From contig JADFRH010000163.1 of the NCBI GenBank assembly GCA_022561415.1, positions 1 to 5,784 of the forward strand: 5,784 bases of DNA, read 5' to 3'. The notes under the pieces are model-generated. The model saw nothing but the letters and a program-made list of their open reading frames with translations. It ran no database searches and was not told the origin of the DNA. This DNA is from Planctomycetota bacterium. GTDB taxonomy: Bacteria > Planctomycetota > Phycisphaerae > UBA1845. Every line of letters begins with the position of its first letter. Position 1 is the first letter of the stretch. The position numbers were made by a program, and so were the translations under genes. Below are positions 1 to 5,459 of this stretch, piece by piece.

Positions 1-51
1 AGACAACTCGTTTCTCAGGCGGCAGTTACCAATTGCCCGCGAGACATTTGC

Positions 52-82
52 TTGTCAAAACGACTCGATTGTCTTATTTAAT
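52..82 (+). promoter_or_regulatory. putative sigma-70-type promoter of the CxxC protein gene
   Basis: TTGTCA at 52-57 matches the -35 consensus at five of six positions. Downstream lies an AT-rich patch with two possible -10 boxes: TATTTA at 75-80 (17-base spacer, poor match) and TTTAAT at 77-82 (five of six, 19-base spacer). Transcription would begin near 88-90, leaving a leader of about 60 bases before the ATG at 148. It is the only AT-rich promoter-like site in the first 147 bases, which otherwise hold nothing I can name. Confidence 0.4.
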
Positions 83-147
83 AGGTTCTGTGTGGCGGAG
101 GCCGATTGTCGGCGAGCGCCCGAAGCAAGGATTTCAGGAGGTCAGAA

Positions 148-621
148 ATGAAGCGTCGTATGATCGCACTAGCACTTCTCGTTGTGCTTGTGGCCGCCGT
201 CGGTAACACCGCCGGTGAGAAGCCGTGGTTCGATTTGGAGAATTGTGGCATGTGTACAAACATCACCGCTACCCCCGGGTTGATGGAGAGCATGCAGTGG
301 GAACAACACAACCTGTCTAATGGTGTCGTCGTCGTGACGACCGTTCCCAAGGATAAGCTCGAAGCGTATCGTGCTGCCCACCTTAGAATGTCGGAAACGG
401 GCGAGCGTTTGATGAAGGGCGAGCAGATGGACCTTTGCGGCAGCTGCACCGCACTCGGCATGTGCATGATGCGGGGTGTGAAACAGGAGTACGTGGAGAC
501 GATGAACGGCGACATCTGGATCGTGACATCGGACAACGCCGAAGTGGTTGCCGATCTTCACGAATGGATAAAGAAGAACAAAGAAGCAATGGCTGCGATG
601 TCGGAGAAAAAGAAGTCGTAG
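148..621 (+). CDS. secreted protein with two CxxC motifs, function unknown
   Basis: A 157-residue exported protein of unknown function. The ATG at 148 is chosen because AGGAGGT (136-142) lies five bases upstream; an in-frame TTG at 106 would add 14 residues but has no such site. Residues 1-22 form a signal peptide (MKRR, then a Leu/Val/Ala-rich core, then a small-residue region). The mature part has CGMC at 33-36, CGSC at 97-100 and a further Cys at 106. The segment between them contains WEQHNLSNGVVVVTT (51-65), and the C-terminus is Lys-rich. The CxxC pairs lack a following His, so this is not a c-type cytochrome; metal binding or disulfide formation in the periplasm is possible. I have an impression of similar exported proteins in Planctomycetota and Bacteroidota-like genomes but cannot name a family. 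It is monocistronic, with a promoter before it and an intrinsic terminator after it. GC is about 52% over 301-360, lower than the genes on the right. Confidence 0.85.
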   Translation: MKRRMIALALLVVLVAAVGNTAGEKPWFDLENCGMCTNITATPGLMESMQWEQHNLSNGVVVVTTVPKDKLEAYRAAHLRMSETGERLMKGEQMDLCGSCTALGMCMMRGVKQEYVETMNGDIWIVTSDNAEVVADLHEWIKKNKEAMAAMSEKKKS

Positions 622-653
622 TTTCTCGAATCGTCAGTATTTGCTTTACGGGC

Positions 654-687
654 AAGGGCTTCACCGAATGGTGGGGCCCTTTTCTCT
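654..687 (+). terminator. rho-independent terminator after the CxxC protein gene
   Basis: An uninterrupted 12-bp stem runs from AAGGGCTTCACC (654-665) to GGTGGGGCCCTT (670-681), with two G-U pairs in the middle and the four-base loop GAAT. A T-rich tail (TTTTCTCTT, 680-688) follows at once. It lies 33 bases after the stop of the upstream gene and before the promoter of the next, so the two small genes are separate transcription units. Confidence 0.85.
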
Positions 688-726
688 TGCTGGTTGTCAG
701 TCAAGCCGCAAGTGCCAATACATTTA

Positions 727-735
727 TGGTATAAT
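727..735 (+). promoter_or_regulatory. extended -10 promoter of the small secreted protein gene
   Basis: TGGTATAAT at 727-735 is a perfect TATAAT (730-735) preceded by the TGn extension. No -35 box lies at the usual distance; TTGTCA at 694-699 is too far away (30 bases), which fits the extended -10 class. Transcription would begin near 742, giving a leader of about 59 bases before the ATG at 801. The site lies just after the terminator of the previous gene. Confidence 0.55.
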
Positions 736-800
736 TTACGCGATCCAAGGCACTTCAGACACGTCGTCGGGGTCCGGCCGCCCATCGCAAGGAGAACAGT

Positions 801-1139
801 ATGAAGCGAATCCTAGTCTTCCTGTCACTGTTCCTGATTTACGTATTTCCGAACATAGTTCAGTCCAAGGGTTCCATATATATGGCCAAGGCGCATCTTT
901 ACCCTAAGATCCACAAGATATATACGGGAACGTTGAACGCCGATGAAAAGAGGTGTCTCGAATACGCACTCAAACAATGGATCATGTACGACAAGGCGCC
1001 CACTGCAACCACAGGCAGAGACAATAGCAACAAGAACAGAACCAACAAACACGTGATGGCGGCGGGTCCGTGTCACAACTTGGGCAACGCCCATATAAAG
1101 GTTGGGACGGGAAAGAAGCGCAAGACGACACGGTGCTAG
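801..1139 (+). CDS. small basic secreted protein, unrecognised
   Basis: A 112-residue protein I do not recognise. The ATG at 801 is supported by AAGGAGA (789-795), five bases upstream, and by the extended -10 promoter at 727-735. Residues 1-22 are a strong signal peptide or N-terminal membrane anchor (MKR, then a run of Leu, Phe, Ile and Val). The rest is basic, with a polar stretch rich in Thr, Asn, Lys and Arg at 67-84 and a Lys/Arg-rich tail. There are three cysteines, at 52, 91 and the last residue, 112. Hand-counted GC over 841-1080 is 115 of 240 (48%), against 65% over 3361-3420, so it may be a recent arrival. Its TAG directly abuts the stop of the convergent gene at 1140. It could be a lineage-specific orphan; the start signals make it more likely real than chance. 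Confidence 0.65.
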   Translation: MKRILVFLSLFLIYVFPNIVQSKGSIYMAKAHLYPKIHKIYTGTLNADEKRCLEYALKQWIMYDKAPTATTGRDNSNKNRTNKHVMAAGPCHNLGNAHIKVGTGKKRKTTRC

Positions 1140-1571
1140 CTATGAGCGGAAACTCTCTAAGCGGTCGACGTACCAACGTGGGAACCCATAGCTCTTCGCC
1201 GCCCCAACGATGAGGTCCACATACTCCGCCGTGGCCGGGCCTTCCGCAAGATCCGGAGCGATGTAGCACAGTGCGGGCAAGCACTTGCCGTTTCCGACGC
1301 CCGTAAGCACCGCGCGGGGGAGGTACGTACCGCCAAGCGTGTTGCTGACGTAGTCATACAACCGCGACAGCTCTTCATGCGTCGTCGTTGCGACAATACC
1401 GTAGACGCGGTGCTCATCCGACGGGACGAGGTTGGCCACAGGTCGAATGCAGATGTCAAAGCCGTCGAGCGTAGCGACCTCAACAGCGCCCGGAACGACA
1501 TCGACTTTCTTGAGCACATCGAGATTGATGAACGAGCCGTAGAAAAACGACCAAACCGATGATGGCGGCAT
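1140..1571 (-). CDS. gamma-glutamylcyclotransferase-like (GGCT/AIG2 fold) protein
   Basis: A 143-residue cytoplasmic protein of the GGCT/AIG2-like superfamily, whose classical members release 5-oxoproline from gamma-glutamyl amino acids or peptides. The N-terminal signature FFYGSF (9-14) is the substrate-binding loop. VYGIVATTTHEELSRLY (57-72) and the C-terminal part, PALCYIAPDL (99-108) and GAAKSYGFPRWYVDRLES (123-140), follow the family layout, and the length is normal. The ATG at 1571 is chosen because GGGAGGAG lies seven bases upstream; a TTG seven codons earlier contains that site and is unlikely. Aligned by eye on Tyr83, the position of the catalytic Glu (E98 of human GGCT) is Ser76, and no Glu lies close by. 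The substrate may therefore differ or the protein may not be an enzyme. It lies downstream of a dehydrogenase gene on the same strand, but the 359-base gap argues against one transcript. Confidence 0.85.
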   Translation of the reverse strand: MPPSSVWSFFYGSFINLDVLKKVDVVPGAVEVATLDGFDICIRPVANLVPSDEHRVYGIVATTTHEELSRLYDYVSNTLGGTYLPRAVLTGVGNGKCLPALCYIAPDLAEGPATAEYVDLIVGAAKSYGFPRWYVDRLESFRS

Positions 1572-1616
1572 CTTCAGCTCCTCCCTTCTCAAGCATCAGT
1601 AATCGACATTTCCCAA

Positions 1617-1630
1617 CGGGCACGTGCCCG
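1617..1630. promoter_or_regulatory. perfect 14-bp palindrome, possible operator
   Basis: CGGGCACGTGCCCG is an exact 14-bp palindrome centred 52 bases upstream of the GGCT-like start codon on the minus strand. It would fall in the leader, downstream of the weak promoter candidate at 1668-1694. This is a typical place for a dimeric repressor site, but in GC-rich DNA such a site can arise by chance, and no regulator gene is nearby. Confidence 0.3.
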
Positions 1631-1667
1631 ATCGGCTTGGCCCATGCCCGGTCGGCCGGAGGTCCAC

Positions 1668-1694
1668 TGTATAGTTTTGACCTCGTCGACTCAA
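1668..1694 (-). promoter_or_regulatory. weak promoter candidate for the GGCT-like gene
   Basis: Read on the minus strand, TTGAGT (1694-1689) is followed after 15 bases by TATACA (1673-1668). The hexamers match the sigma-70 consensus at four and four of six positions, and the spacer is shorter than ideal. It is the most AT-rich patch upstream of the gene. Treat it as tentative. Confidence 0.2.
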
Positions 1695-1747
1695 GGATCG
1701 CCCTACCTTTCCCGCCGGTATCAACGATCGCTGTGCCCTGTTTCGAG

Positions 1748-1793
1748 GAGCGGGTGCCCCATTCTTCGCTACAGGCGAAGGGTGGGGGACGGA
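1748..1793 (+). repeat. hairpin repeat, copy 1 (REP/MITE-like)
   Basis: A 46-base element that folds on itself. GTGCCCCA (1754-1761) pairs with TGGGGGAC (1783-1790) with one G-G mismatch, TT opposite GG gives two G-U pairs, and CTTCGC pairs with GCGAAG around the loop TACAG. The same element occurs inverted at 1856-1895. No T-run follows, so it is not an ordinary intrinsic terminator. The form resembles REP-type palindromes, which are often paired in opposite orientation. Confidence 0.7.
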
Positions 1794-1855
1794 CGTCGCG
1801 TGATGACTTGTCGATCGCTGCGGTCGGTATCGGTCTTCGTCTACCTATCGAATCA

Positions 1856-1895
1856 TCCGTCCCCCACCCTTGCTGTGCAAGAATGGGGCACGCTC
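1856..1895 (-). repeat. hairpin repeat, copy 2, inverted
   Basis: On the minus strand this 40-base element matches copy 1 exactly over GAGCG, over TGCCCCATTCTT, and over the last 16 bases, AAGGGTGGGGGACGGA. Only the tip differs: CTTGC and GCAAG around ACA, in place of CTTCGC and GCGAAG around TACAG, so pairing is kept. It lies about 35 bases beyond the stop of the dehydrogenase gene in that gene's reading direction, where it could also protect the 3' end of the transcript. Confidence 0.7.
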
Positions 1896-1900
1896 TAACC

Positions 1901-1928
1901 ACTGACGACTGACGACTGACGGCTGATC
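1901..1928. repeat. heptamer tandem repeat (ACTGACG)n
   Basis: Three exact ACTGACG units (1901-1921) are followed by a degenerate fourth, GCTGATC (1922-1928). The array lies between the stop of the dehydrogenase gene (1931) and hairpin repeat copy 2, and may be part of the same repeat unit. Confidence 0.7.
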
Positions 1929-1930
1929 AC

Positions 1931-2890
1931 TTACCTCGGATTGATCTTCAGGAGGATCTTTACGTTGTTCGGATCGCGGGCCGCCGCAAAGGCTTCGACC
2001 GCCTGCTCGATCGGATACGTGCGCGAGATCATCGATCGCACCTCGACGGCCTCGCGAGCGAGTGCGTTGATCGCCTCGGGAAAGGGCCCGCAGCGGCTGC
2101 CGAGCAACGTCACCTCGTCGACCACGATCGACGCGAGGTTGGGTGCGCCGCGCTCGCCGTAGGTACTCTTGAGCACAATCGTACCGCGCGGTCGCACGAG
2201 TTGCATCGCCAAACCAAGACCCTCGGGCGAACCGGAGCAGTCGACGACGACGTCCCGGTCGCGCTTTGGAATCACGTCGTTGACATGTATGCCCTGAATG
2301 CCCTTCTTCTCGCAGAGGAGCAGTTTCTTCTCGTTGCGCCCAACGACCGTCAGTTGGCAGCCCCGGTCGCTGAGCACCTGGGCAACGAGCAGCCCGAGCC
2401 GACCCGAACCCACGACGGTCACGTTCGTTCGGGCGTCGATCGGACACTGCGCGAGCACCTGATAGGCCGCGGCGATCGGTTCGACGAAGACCGCCTCCTC
2501 GTCGGTGACGGCCTCGGGGACTTCGTGCAGATTCATTTCGGGCACGGCTGCCAGGTCGGCGAAGAAGCCGTTGTGGCCGTCGATGCCGATGACGGTTCGG
2601 CTGCGGCAGTGGTTCGACAGACCGGCCTGGCACATCTCGCACTTTCGGCAGACGCAGTTGATTTCACAGACCACGCGCTTGCCCCGCCAGGCGTCGGAAC
2701 TCTCGATGACGGTCCCGACCATCTCGTGACCGAGGACGCCGGTGAAGTTCATGTAGCCGGCCATAATGTGCAGATCGGTGGCGCAGATTCCGCCGAGGTG
2801 GACGCGGATCAGGCATTCCCCGTCGCCCGGCCGGGGATCGGGCCGGTGGGGTTCGAATCGAAGCGTTTTGTCGAAAACGACGGCTCGCAT
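1931..2890 (-). CDS. zinc-dependent medium-chain alcohol dehydrogenase-like protein
   Basis: A 319-residue medium-chain dehydrogenase/reductase, a cytoplasmic NAD(P)-linked oxidoreductase of alcohols or sugar alcohols; the substrate cannot be read from sequence. The GroES-like catalytic domain has the catalytic zinc ligands Cys36 (GGICATDLH), His55-Glu56 (GHEMVG) and Glu137 (VEPIAAA). The structural zinc cysteines are at 81, 84, 87 and 95, so both zinc sites look intact. The Rossmann part starts at VTVVGSGRLGLL (157-168). The second strand ends in VVGRN (182-186); Gly-Arg rather than Asp at this place hints at NADP(H), which is an inference. At 319 residues it is somewhat short of the usual 340-350. 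The ATG at 2890 matches the conserved MRAVVF start of the family, though only a weak AGAAG lies upstream. It is divergent from the BamD-like gene across 171 bases and is followed by the heptamer array and hairpin repeats. The closest relatives are probably zinc-binding dehydrogenases of the sorbitol/threonine dehydrogenase type. Confidence 0.92.
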   Translation of the reverse strand: MRAVVFDKTLRFEPHRPDPRPGDGECLIRVHLGGICATDLHIMAGYMNFTGVLGHEMVGTVIESSDAWRGKRVVCEINCVCRKCEMCQAGLSNHCRSRTVIGIDGHNGFFADLAAVPEMNLHEVPEAVTDEEAVFVEPIAAAYQVLAQCPIDARTNVTVVGSGRLGLLVAQVLSDRGCQLTVVGRNEKKLLLCEKKGIQGIHVNDVIPKRDRDVVVDCSGSPEGLGLAMQLVRPRGTIVLKSTYGERGAPNLASIVVDEVTLLGSRCGPFPEAINALAREAVEVRSMISRTYPIEQAVEAFAAARDPNNVKILLKINPR

Positions 2891-2960
2891 GATGGTCTTC
2901 TATCGGCAAACCCTTGCACTGCGGACCAAACGGGGTTGGCGTATTTGGGACACGCCCGGT

Positions 2961-2990
2961 TTGCGTAGCGGTCTCACGGCGGGATAGAAT
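2961..2990 (+). promoter_or_regulatory. putative promoter of the bamD-lptE unit
   Basis: TTGCGT (2961-2966) and TAGAAT (2985-2990) are separated by 18 bases; the -10 box matches five of six consensus bases and the -35 box three. Transcription would begin near 2997, 65 bases before the ATG at 3062. The site lies in the 171-base divergent region shared with the dehydrogenase gene, for which I see no clear promoter on the other strand. Confidence 0.4.
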
Positions 2991-3061
2991 ACCGGTGGAT
3001 TCCCGGGCGCTGGGCTCGAGATGAAAAAAACGATCGTCGCGAGAGTTTAGGAAGACACTGT

Positions 3062-4063
3062 ATGCCGGGGATGATTCGAACCATACTTGTTGTGGCGGCC
3101 GGACTCGCCGCGCTGGACTCCGCCTCGGCTCAGACGCCGAGGAACCGGACGCTGACCTACGACGTCGACAACAAGGCATGGGTCGAAGAGGCGCCGCCCA
3201 CGCCGGGAACACCGGAAGCCAGTCTGCACGAGATTCGACTCACCCTGACGGCCAAGAACTATCGCAAAGCCTTTGCCCAGACCAAGCGGCTCATCCGCGA
3301 GCTGGGTGAGGATCATCCGCTATACCCCGACCTGCTTATCGCCCGGGCCGAGGCGCAGATCGGGCGGCGGCGATTCGCCAAGGCGCACCTCTCGCTTCAG
3401 GAGTTCCTGAGCAAGTTCTCCGGCATGCCGCAGACGGCCGCGGCGCTGCGACTCGAGTTCGTCATCGCCGAATCCTATCTCAAAGGCGAGAAACGCCGCT
3501 GGATGGGTTTGCGGCTGCTGTCCGGCAAGAATGACGCGGTGCAGATTCTCGACGAGATTTCCACCAATTACCCGGACAGCCGGCTTGCCGAATTGGCGAT
3601 CAAGGTGACGGCCGACCACATGTTCGACTCCGGCGACCACAAGCTCGCGGAGGGCGAATACGCTCGTCTGCTCCGCGAGTATCCGCGAAGCCGCTACGCG
3701 GAACATGCGATGATTCGCTCGGCCGAGGCGGCACTCGCGAGTTACGGCGGTGTCGCGTATGATGAAGCTCAGTTGATCGAGGCCGAGGAACGATTCGAGG
3801 ACTTCCGGCGATACAGCCCGGCGGCCGCGGATCGCAAGGGTGTCGGGGCGATCCTGGATTCCATTCGCGAGTCTCGGGGCGAAAAGGATTTCTCGGTGGC
3901 CGCGTATTATGACCGGACCCGGCATTTTTCGTCCGCGATCTACTACTATCGACTGGTTCGCCGCGATTGGCCCGGTACGATCGCCGACGTGAAGGCCGCC
4001 GAACGGTTGAACCTGCTCGGGGCTCCCGTCACCCGAGTACAGACCGGTGCGGCCGGTTCATGA
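3062..4063 (+). CDS. bamD: BamD-like outer-membrane assembly TPR protein
   Basis: A 333-residue exported TPR protein of the BamD/YfiO type, the partner of BamA in folding beta-barrel proteins into the outer membrane. A signal peptide covers residues 1-23, with probable cleavage after ASA. Helical TPR-like repeats are visible at about 55-85, 89-118, 126-172, 176-211 (AEGEYARLLREYPRSRYAEHA), 233-253 and 276-303, with the BamD-type pattern of paired helices ending in YP-S or FSG turns. The ATG at 3062 has AGGAAG (3049-3054) seven bases upstream; Met4 at 3071 is the alternative start. BamD is usually a lipoprotein, but there is no cysteine near the cleavage site here, so this one would be soluble in the periplasm or held by partners. 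Length is above the roughly 245 residues of E. coli BamD. The stop lies 20 bases before the SD-backed start of the LptE-like gene, and the pair fits an envelope-assembly operon. A general TPR protein of another role remains possible. Confidence 0.8.
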   Translation: MPGMIRTILVVAAGLAALDSASAQTPRNRTLTYDVDNKAWVEEAPPTPGTPEASLHEIRLTLTAKNYRKAFAQTKRLIRELGEDHPLYPDLLIARAEAQIGRRRFAKAHLSLQEFLSKFSGMPQTAAALRLEFVIAESYLKGEKRRWMGLRLLSGKNDAVQILDEISTNYPDSRLAELAIKVTADHMFDSGDHKLAEGEYARLLREYPRSRYAEHAMIRSAEAALASYGGVAYDEAQLIEAEERFEDFRRYSPAAADRKGVGAILDSIRESRGEKDFSVAAYYDRTRHFSSAIYYYRLVRRDWPGTIADVKAAERLNLLGAPVTRVQTGAAGS

Positions 4064-4083
4064 TGTCGCGCGGAGATACGACG

Positions 4084-4590
4084 ATGTTATCAGTGGCTCC
4101 AGCCCGGCGGCTGGCGTTGTGCCTGATGCTGGCGACGGGCCTGACCGGGTGCAGTTATTCGACCGTCCGCCCGTTCCCGACCGATATTCAGACCGTTCAT
4201 GTGGAGATGTTTCAATCTCGGGAGTTTCGACGCGAGTTGGAGTTCCGACTTACCGAAGCGATCACCAAGCGGGTCGAGATCGATACACCGTATCGGATCG
4301 CGCCCCGGCGTACGGCCGACACCCTGTTGACCGGGGAGATTCTGGCCGTGGAGAACGTGACGTTCGGAGACGACTTCGACCTCGATCGTCCGCGCGAGAT
4401 CGGATCCACGGTAGTCGTTTCGTTCCGGATTCAGGACTTACGCACGGGTGACATACTCGTCGAGAGACCGCGTTTTGTGTACCAAGCAAGCTACATTCCA
4501 CCGGTCGGCGAGACATTTTCCGACGCCATGACCCGCGCGCTGGATGGAATGGCGGAACTCATCGTCGAGACGATGGAATCGGGCTGGTAG
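4084..4590 (+). CDS. lptE: LptE-like lipopolysaccharide-assembly lipoprotein
   Basis: A 168-residue lipoprotein of the LptE type, the outer-membrane lipoprotein that plugs the LptD barrel and helps insert lipopolysaccharide. The signal peptide is followed by the lipobox LTGC, with Cys23 as the lipidated residue. The mature part follows the family pattern: GCSYS, then FPTDIQTVHVEMFQSREFRRELEFRLTEAI (31-60), a strand pair, and ADTLLTGEILAVENVTF (78-94), the segment that carries the LxG motif. The C-terminal helix is at about 143-165. The ATG at 4084 has GGAG (4072-4075) eight bases upstream and gives a standard signal peptide. An ATG at 4060 overlaps the upstream stop as ATGA and would add eight residues, so translational coupling is an alternative. 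Position directly behind the BamD-like gene supports the envelope role. The family is poorly conserved, so the call rests on lipobox, pattern and context. Confidence 0.8.
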   Translation: MLSVAPARRLALCLMLATGLTGCSYSTVRPFPTDIQTVHVEMFQSREFRRELEFRLTEAITKRVEIDTPYRIAPRRTADTLLTGEILAVENVTFGDDFDLDRPREIGSTVVVSFRIQDLRTGDILVERPRFVYQASYIPPVGETFSDAMTRALDGMAELIVETMESGW

Positions 4591-4602
4591 GCCTTGTATG
4601 AT
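4574..4602 (+). promoter_or_regulatory. weak promoter candidate before ftsH
   Basis: TATGAT (4597-4602) is a good -10 hexamer seven bases after the lptE stop, but the box 17 bases upstream, TGGAAT (4574-4579), is a poor -35. The 80-base gap before ftsH is wide enough for a promoter. Read-through from the upstream genes is equally possible, as no terminator is visible. Confidence 0.2.
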
Positions 4603-4670
4603 GTATTGGGACGCGAGCACCATCGGGGAAGCCTCGCGCAGAAAAGTGCCACTGGATCGGATTGTACCTG

Positions 4671-5459
4671 ATGACCGACGAGAACCCATCACCTGACAAA
4701 CCGCCGGCCGACCCGAAGAAGCCGGGTGCGCCGGGACCGCGGATGTCGCGCAACGTGGTGAGCTGGTTGATGCTCGTCGGGTTGGCGATGCTGTTGGTCG
4801 GTCTGCTCAGCGACAAGTGGCAGCCTATCGAAACGTTGCCGATTTCCAAGTTCTACGAACTCGTCGAGACACAGCAGATCAAGTACCTGGCGATGCAGGA
4901 CGACGGCGTCGTGGAAGGCGAACTCAAGGCGACCGATGCGATCTCGGTGGACGGTGCGTCGGGACGTTTCCGCGTGGTCTTTCCGCGCGACGCGATGGAC
5001 AGTGAATTCGTCCAGCGCATGGTCGAGGCGTTGCCCGGTGCGGTGATCGAGGCCAGGAAGCCGAACCAATTCCTTCTCGTCCTGTTCAGCATGATTCCCT
5101 ACATTCTGCTGTTCGGAATCATCTGGTTCGTGATCTTTCGGCAGATTCGTAACGCCAACGGTCCGGGCGGAATGCTGGGCACGTTCGGCCGATCGCGACA
5201 CCGCATCACACCCAAGGAACAGACCAACATCTCGTTCGGCGATGTCGCCGGAATCGACGAGGCCAAGGAAGAGGTCACGGAGATCATCGAGTTTCTTAAG
5301 TCCCCCAAAAAGTTCCAACGGCTCGGCGGGCGGATTCCGCACGGGATTCTGCTGGTCGGAACGCCGGGGTGCGGCAAGACGCTGCTGGCCAAGGCGATCG
5401 CCGGTGAGGCCGAGGTTCCGTTCTTCTCGATCAGCGGGTCCGAGAACTTCGCCGGGTGA
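4671..5459 (+). CDS. ftsH: ATP-dependent zinc metalloprotease FtsH, N-terminal part only (truncated)
   Basis: The first 262 residues of FtsH, the membrane-anchored AAA+ protease that degrades misassembled membrane and regulatory proteins; full-length members have about 610-700 residues. A Pro-rich cytoplasmic N-terminus (1-27) leads to membrane helix 1 (29-47), the periplasmic FtsH_ext domain (48-133), and membrane helix 2 (134-156). The AAA module then begins at [20 protein letters not shown] (187-206). Walker A is GTPGCGKT (230-237), a variant of GPPGTGKT with the catalytic Lys and Thr kept. The usual continuation SGSDFVEMFVGVGASRVRD is broken after SGSE (255-258), and a stop follows four residues later. 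Walker B, the second region of homology, the HEXXH zinc site and the whole protease domain are missing, so this product cannot be an active protease. The ATG at 4671 is chosen; a TTG three codons earlier also exists, and no strong ribosome site is visible for either. See the junction entry for the likely cause. Confidence 0.9.
   Translation: MTDENPSPDKPPADPKKPGAPGPRMSRNVVSWLMLVGLAMLLVGLLSDKWQPIETLPISKFYELVETQQIKYLAMQDDGVVEGELKATDAISVDGASGRFRVVFPRDAMDSEFVQRMVEALPGAVIEARKPNQFLLVLFSMIPYILLFGIIWFVIFRQIRNANGPGGMLGTFGRSRHRITPKEQTNISFGDVAGIDEAKEEVTEIIEFLKSPKKFQRLGGRIPHGILLVGTPGCGKTLLAKAIAGEAEVPFFSISGSENFAG

Larger units (their letters stand above)
1572..1930. other. 359-base non-coding stretch with repeats
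   Basis: This gap lies between the GGCT-like gene and the dehydrogenase gene, both on the minus strand. From left to right it holds a perfect 14-bp palindrome (1617-1630), a weak minus-strand promoter candidate (1668-1694), two inverted hairpin repeats (1748-1793 and 1856-1895) separated by 62 bases without visible structure, and a heptamer tandem repeat (1901-1928). Open frames crossing it have no start signals and simply translate the repeats. I see no RNA gene in it. Confidence 0.7.

Noticed and set aside
20..42. Imperfect inverted repeat (GCGGCA and TGCCCGC) near the left edge
   Set aside because: The stem is short with a bulge, no T-run follows, and there is no visible upstream gene to which a terminator would belong.
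1748..1895. Hairpin repeats as intrinsic terminators or a CRISPR array
   Set aside because: No T-run follows either hairpin, and there are only two copies in opposite orientation with a single 62-base gap, so neither fits.
1559..1912. Plus-strand open frame of 117 codons covering the intergenic stretch
   Set aside because: It has no ribosome site, overlaps the start of the GGCT-like gene, and its sequence is just a translation of the hairpin and heptamer repeats.
1845..2642. Minus-strand open frame of 265 codons, Arg-rich, in another frame of the dehydrogenase
   Set aside because: The Arg/Gly/Pro-rich translation is an out-of-frame reading of the real gene and runs through the non-coding repeats.
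2850..2859. GGTTCGAATC, like a tRNA T-loop
   Set aside because: It lies within the dehydrogenase coding region, with no acceptor stem, D-arm or anticodon arm at the proper distances.
2201..2968. Long plus-strand open frame (255 codons) opposite the dehydrogenase gene
   Set aside because: It is an antisense shadow of a gene with intact zinc-site and Rossmann motifs, a usual effect of GC-rich codon use, and its composition (rich in Asp, His, Val, Ala) is typical of such shadows.
3320..3925. Minus-strand open frame of 201 codons inside the BamD-like gene
   Set aside because: It is antisense to a gene with clear signal peptide and TPR pattern, and has no start signals.
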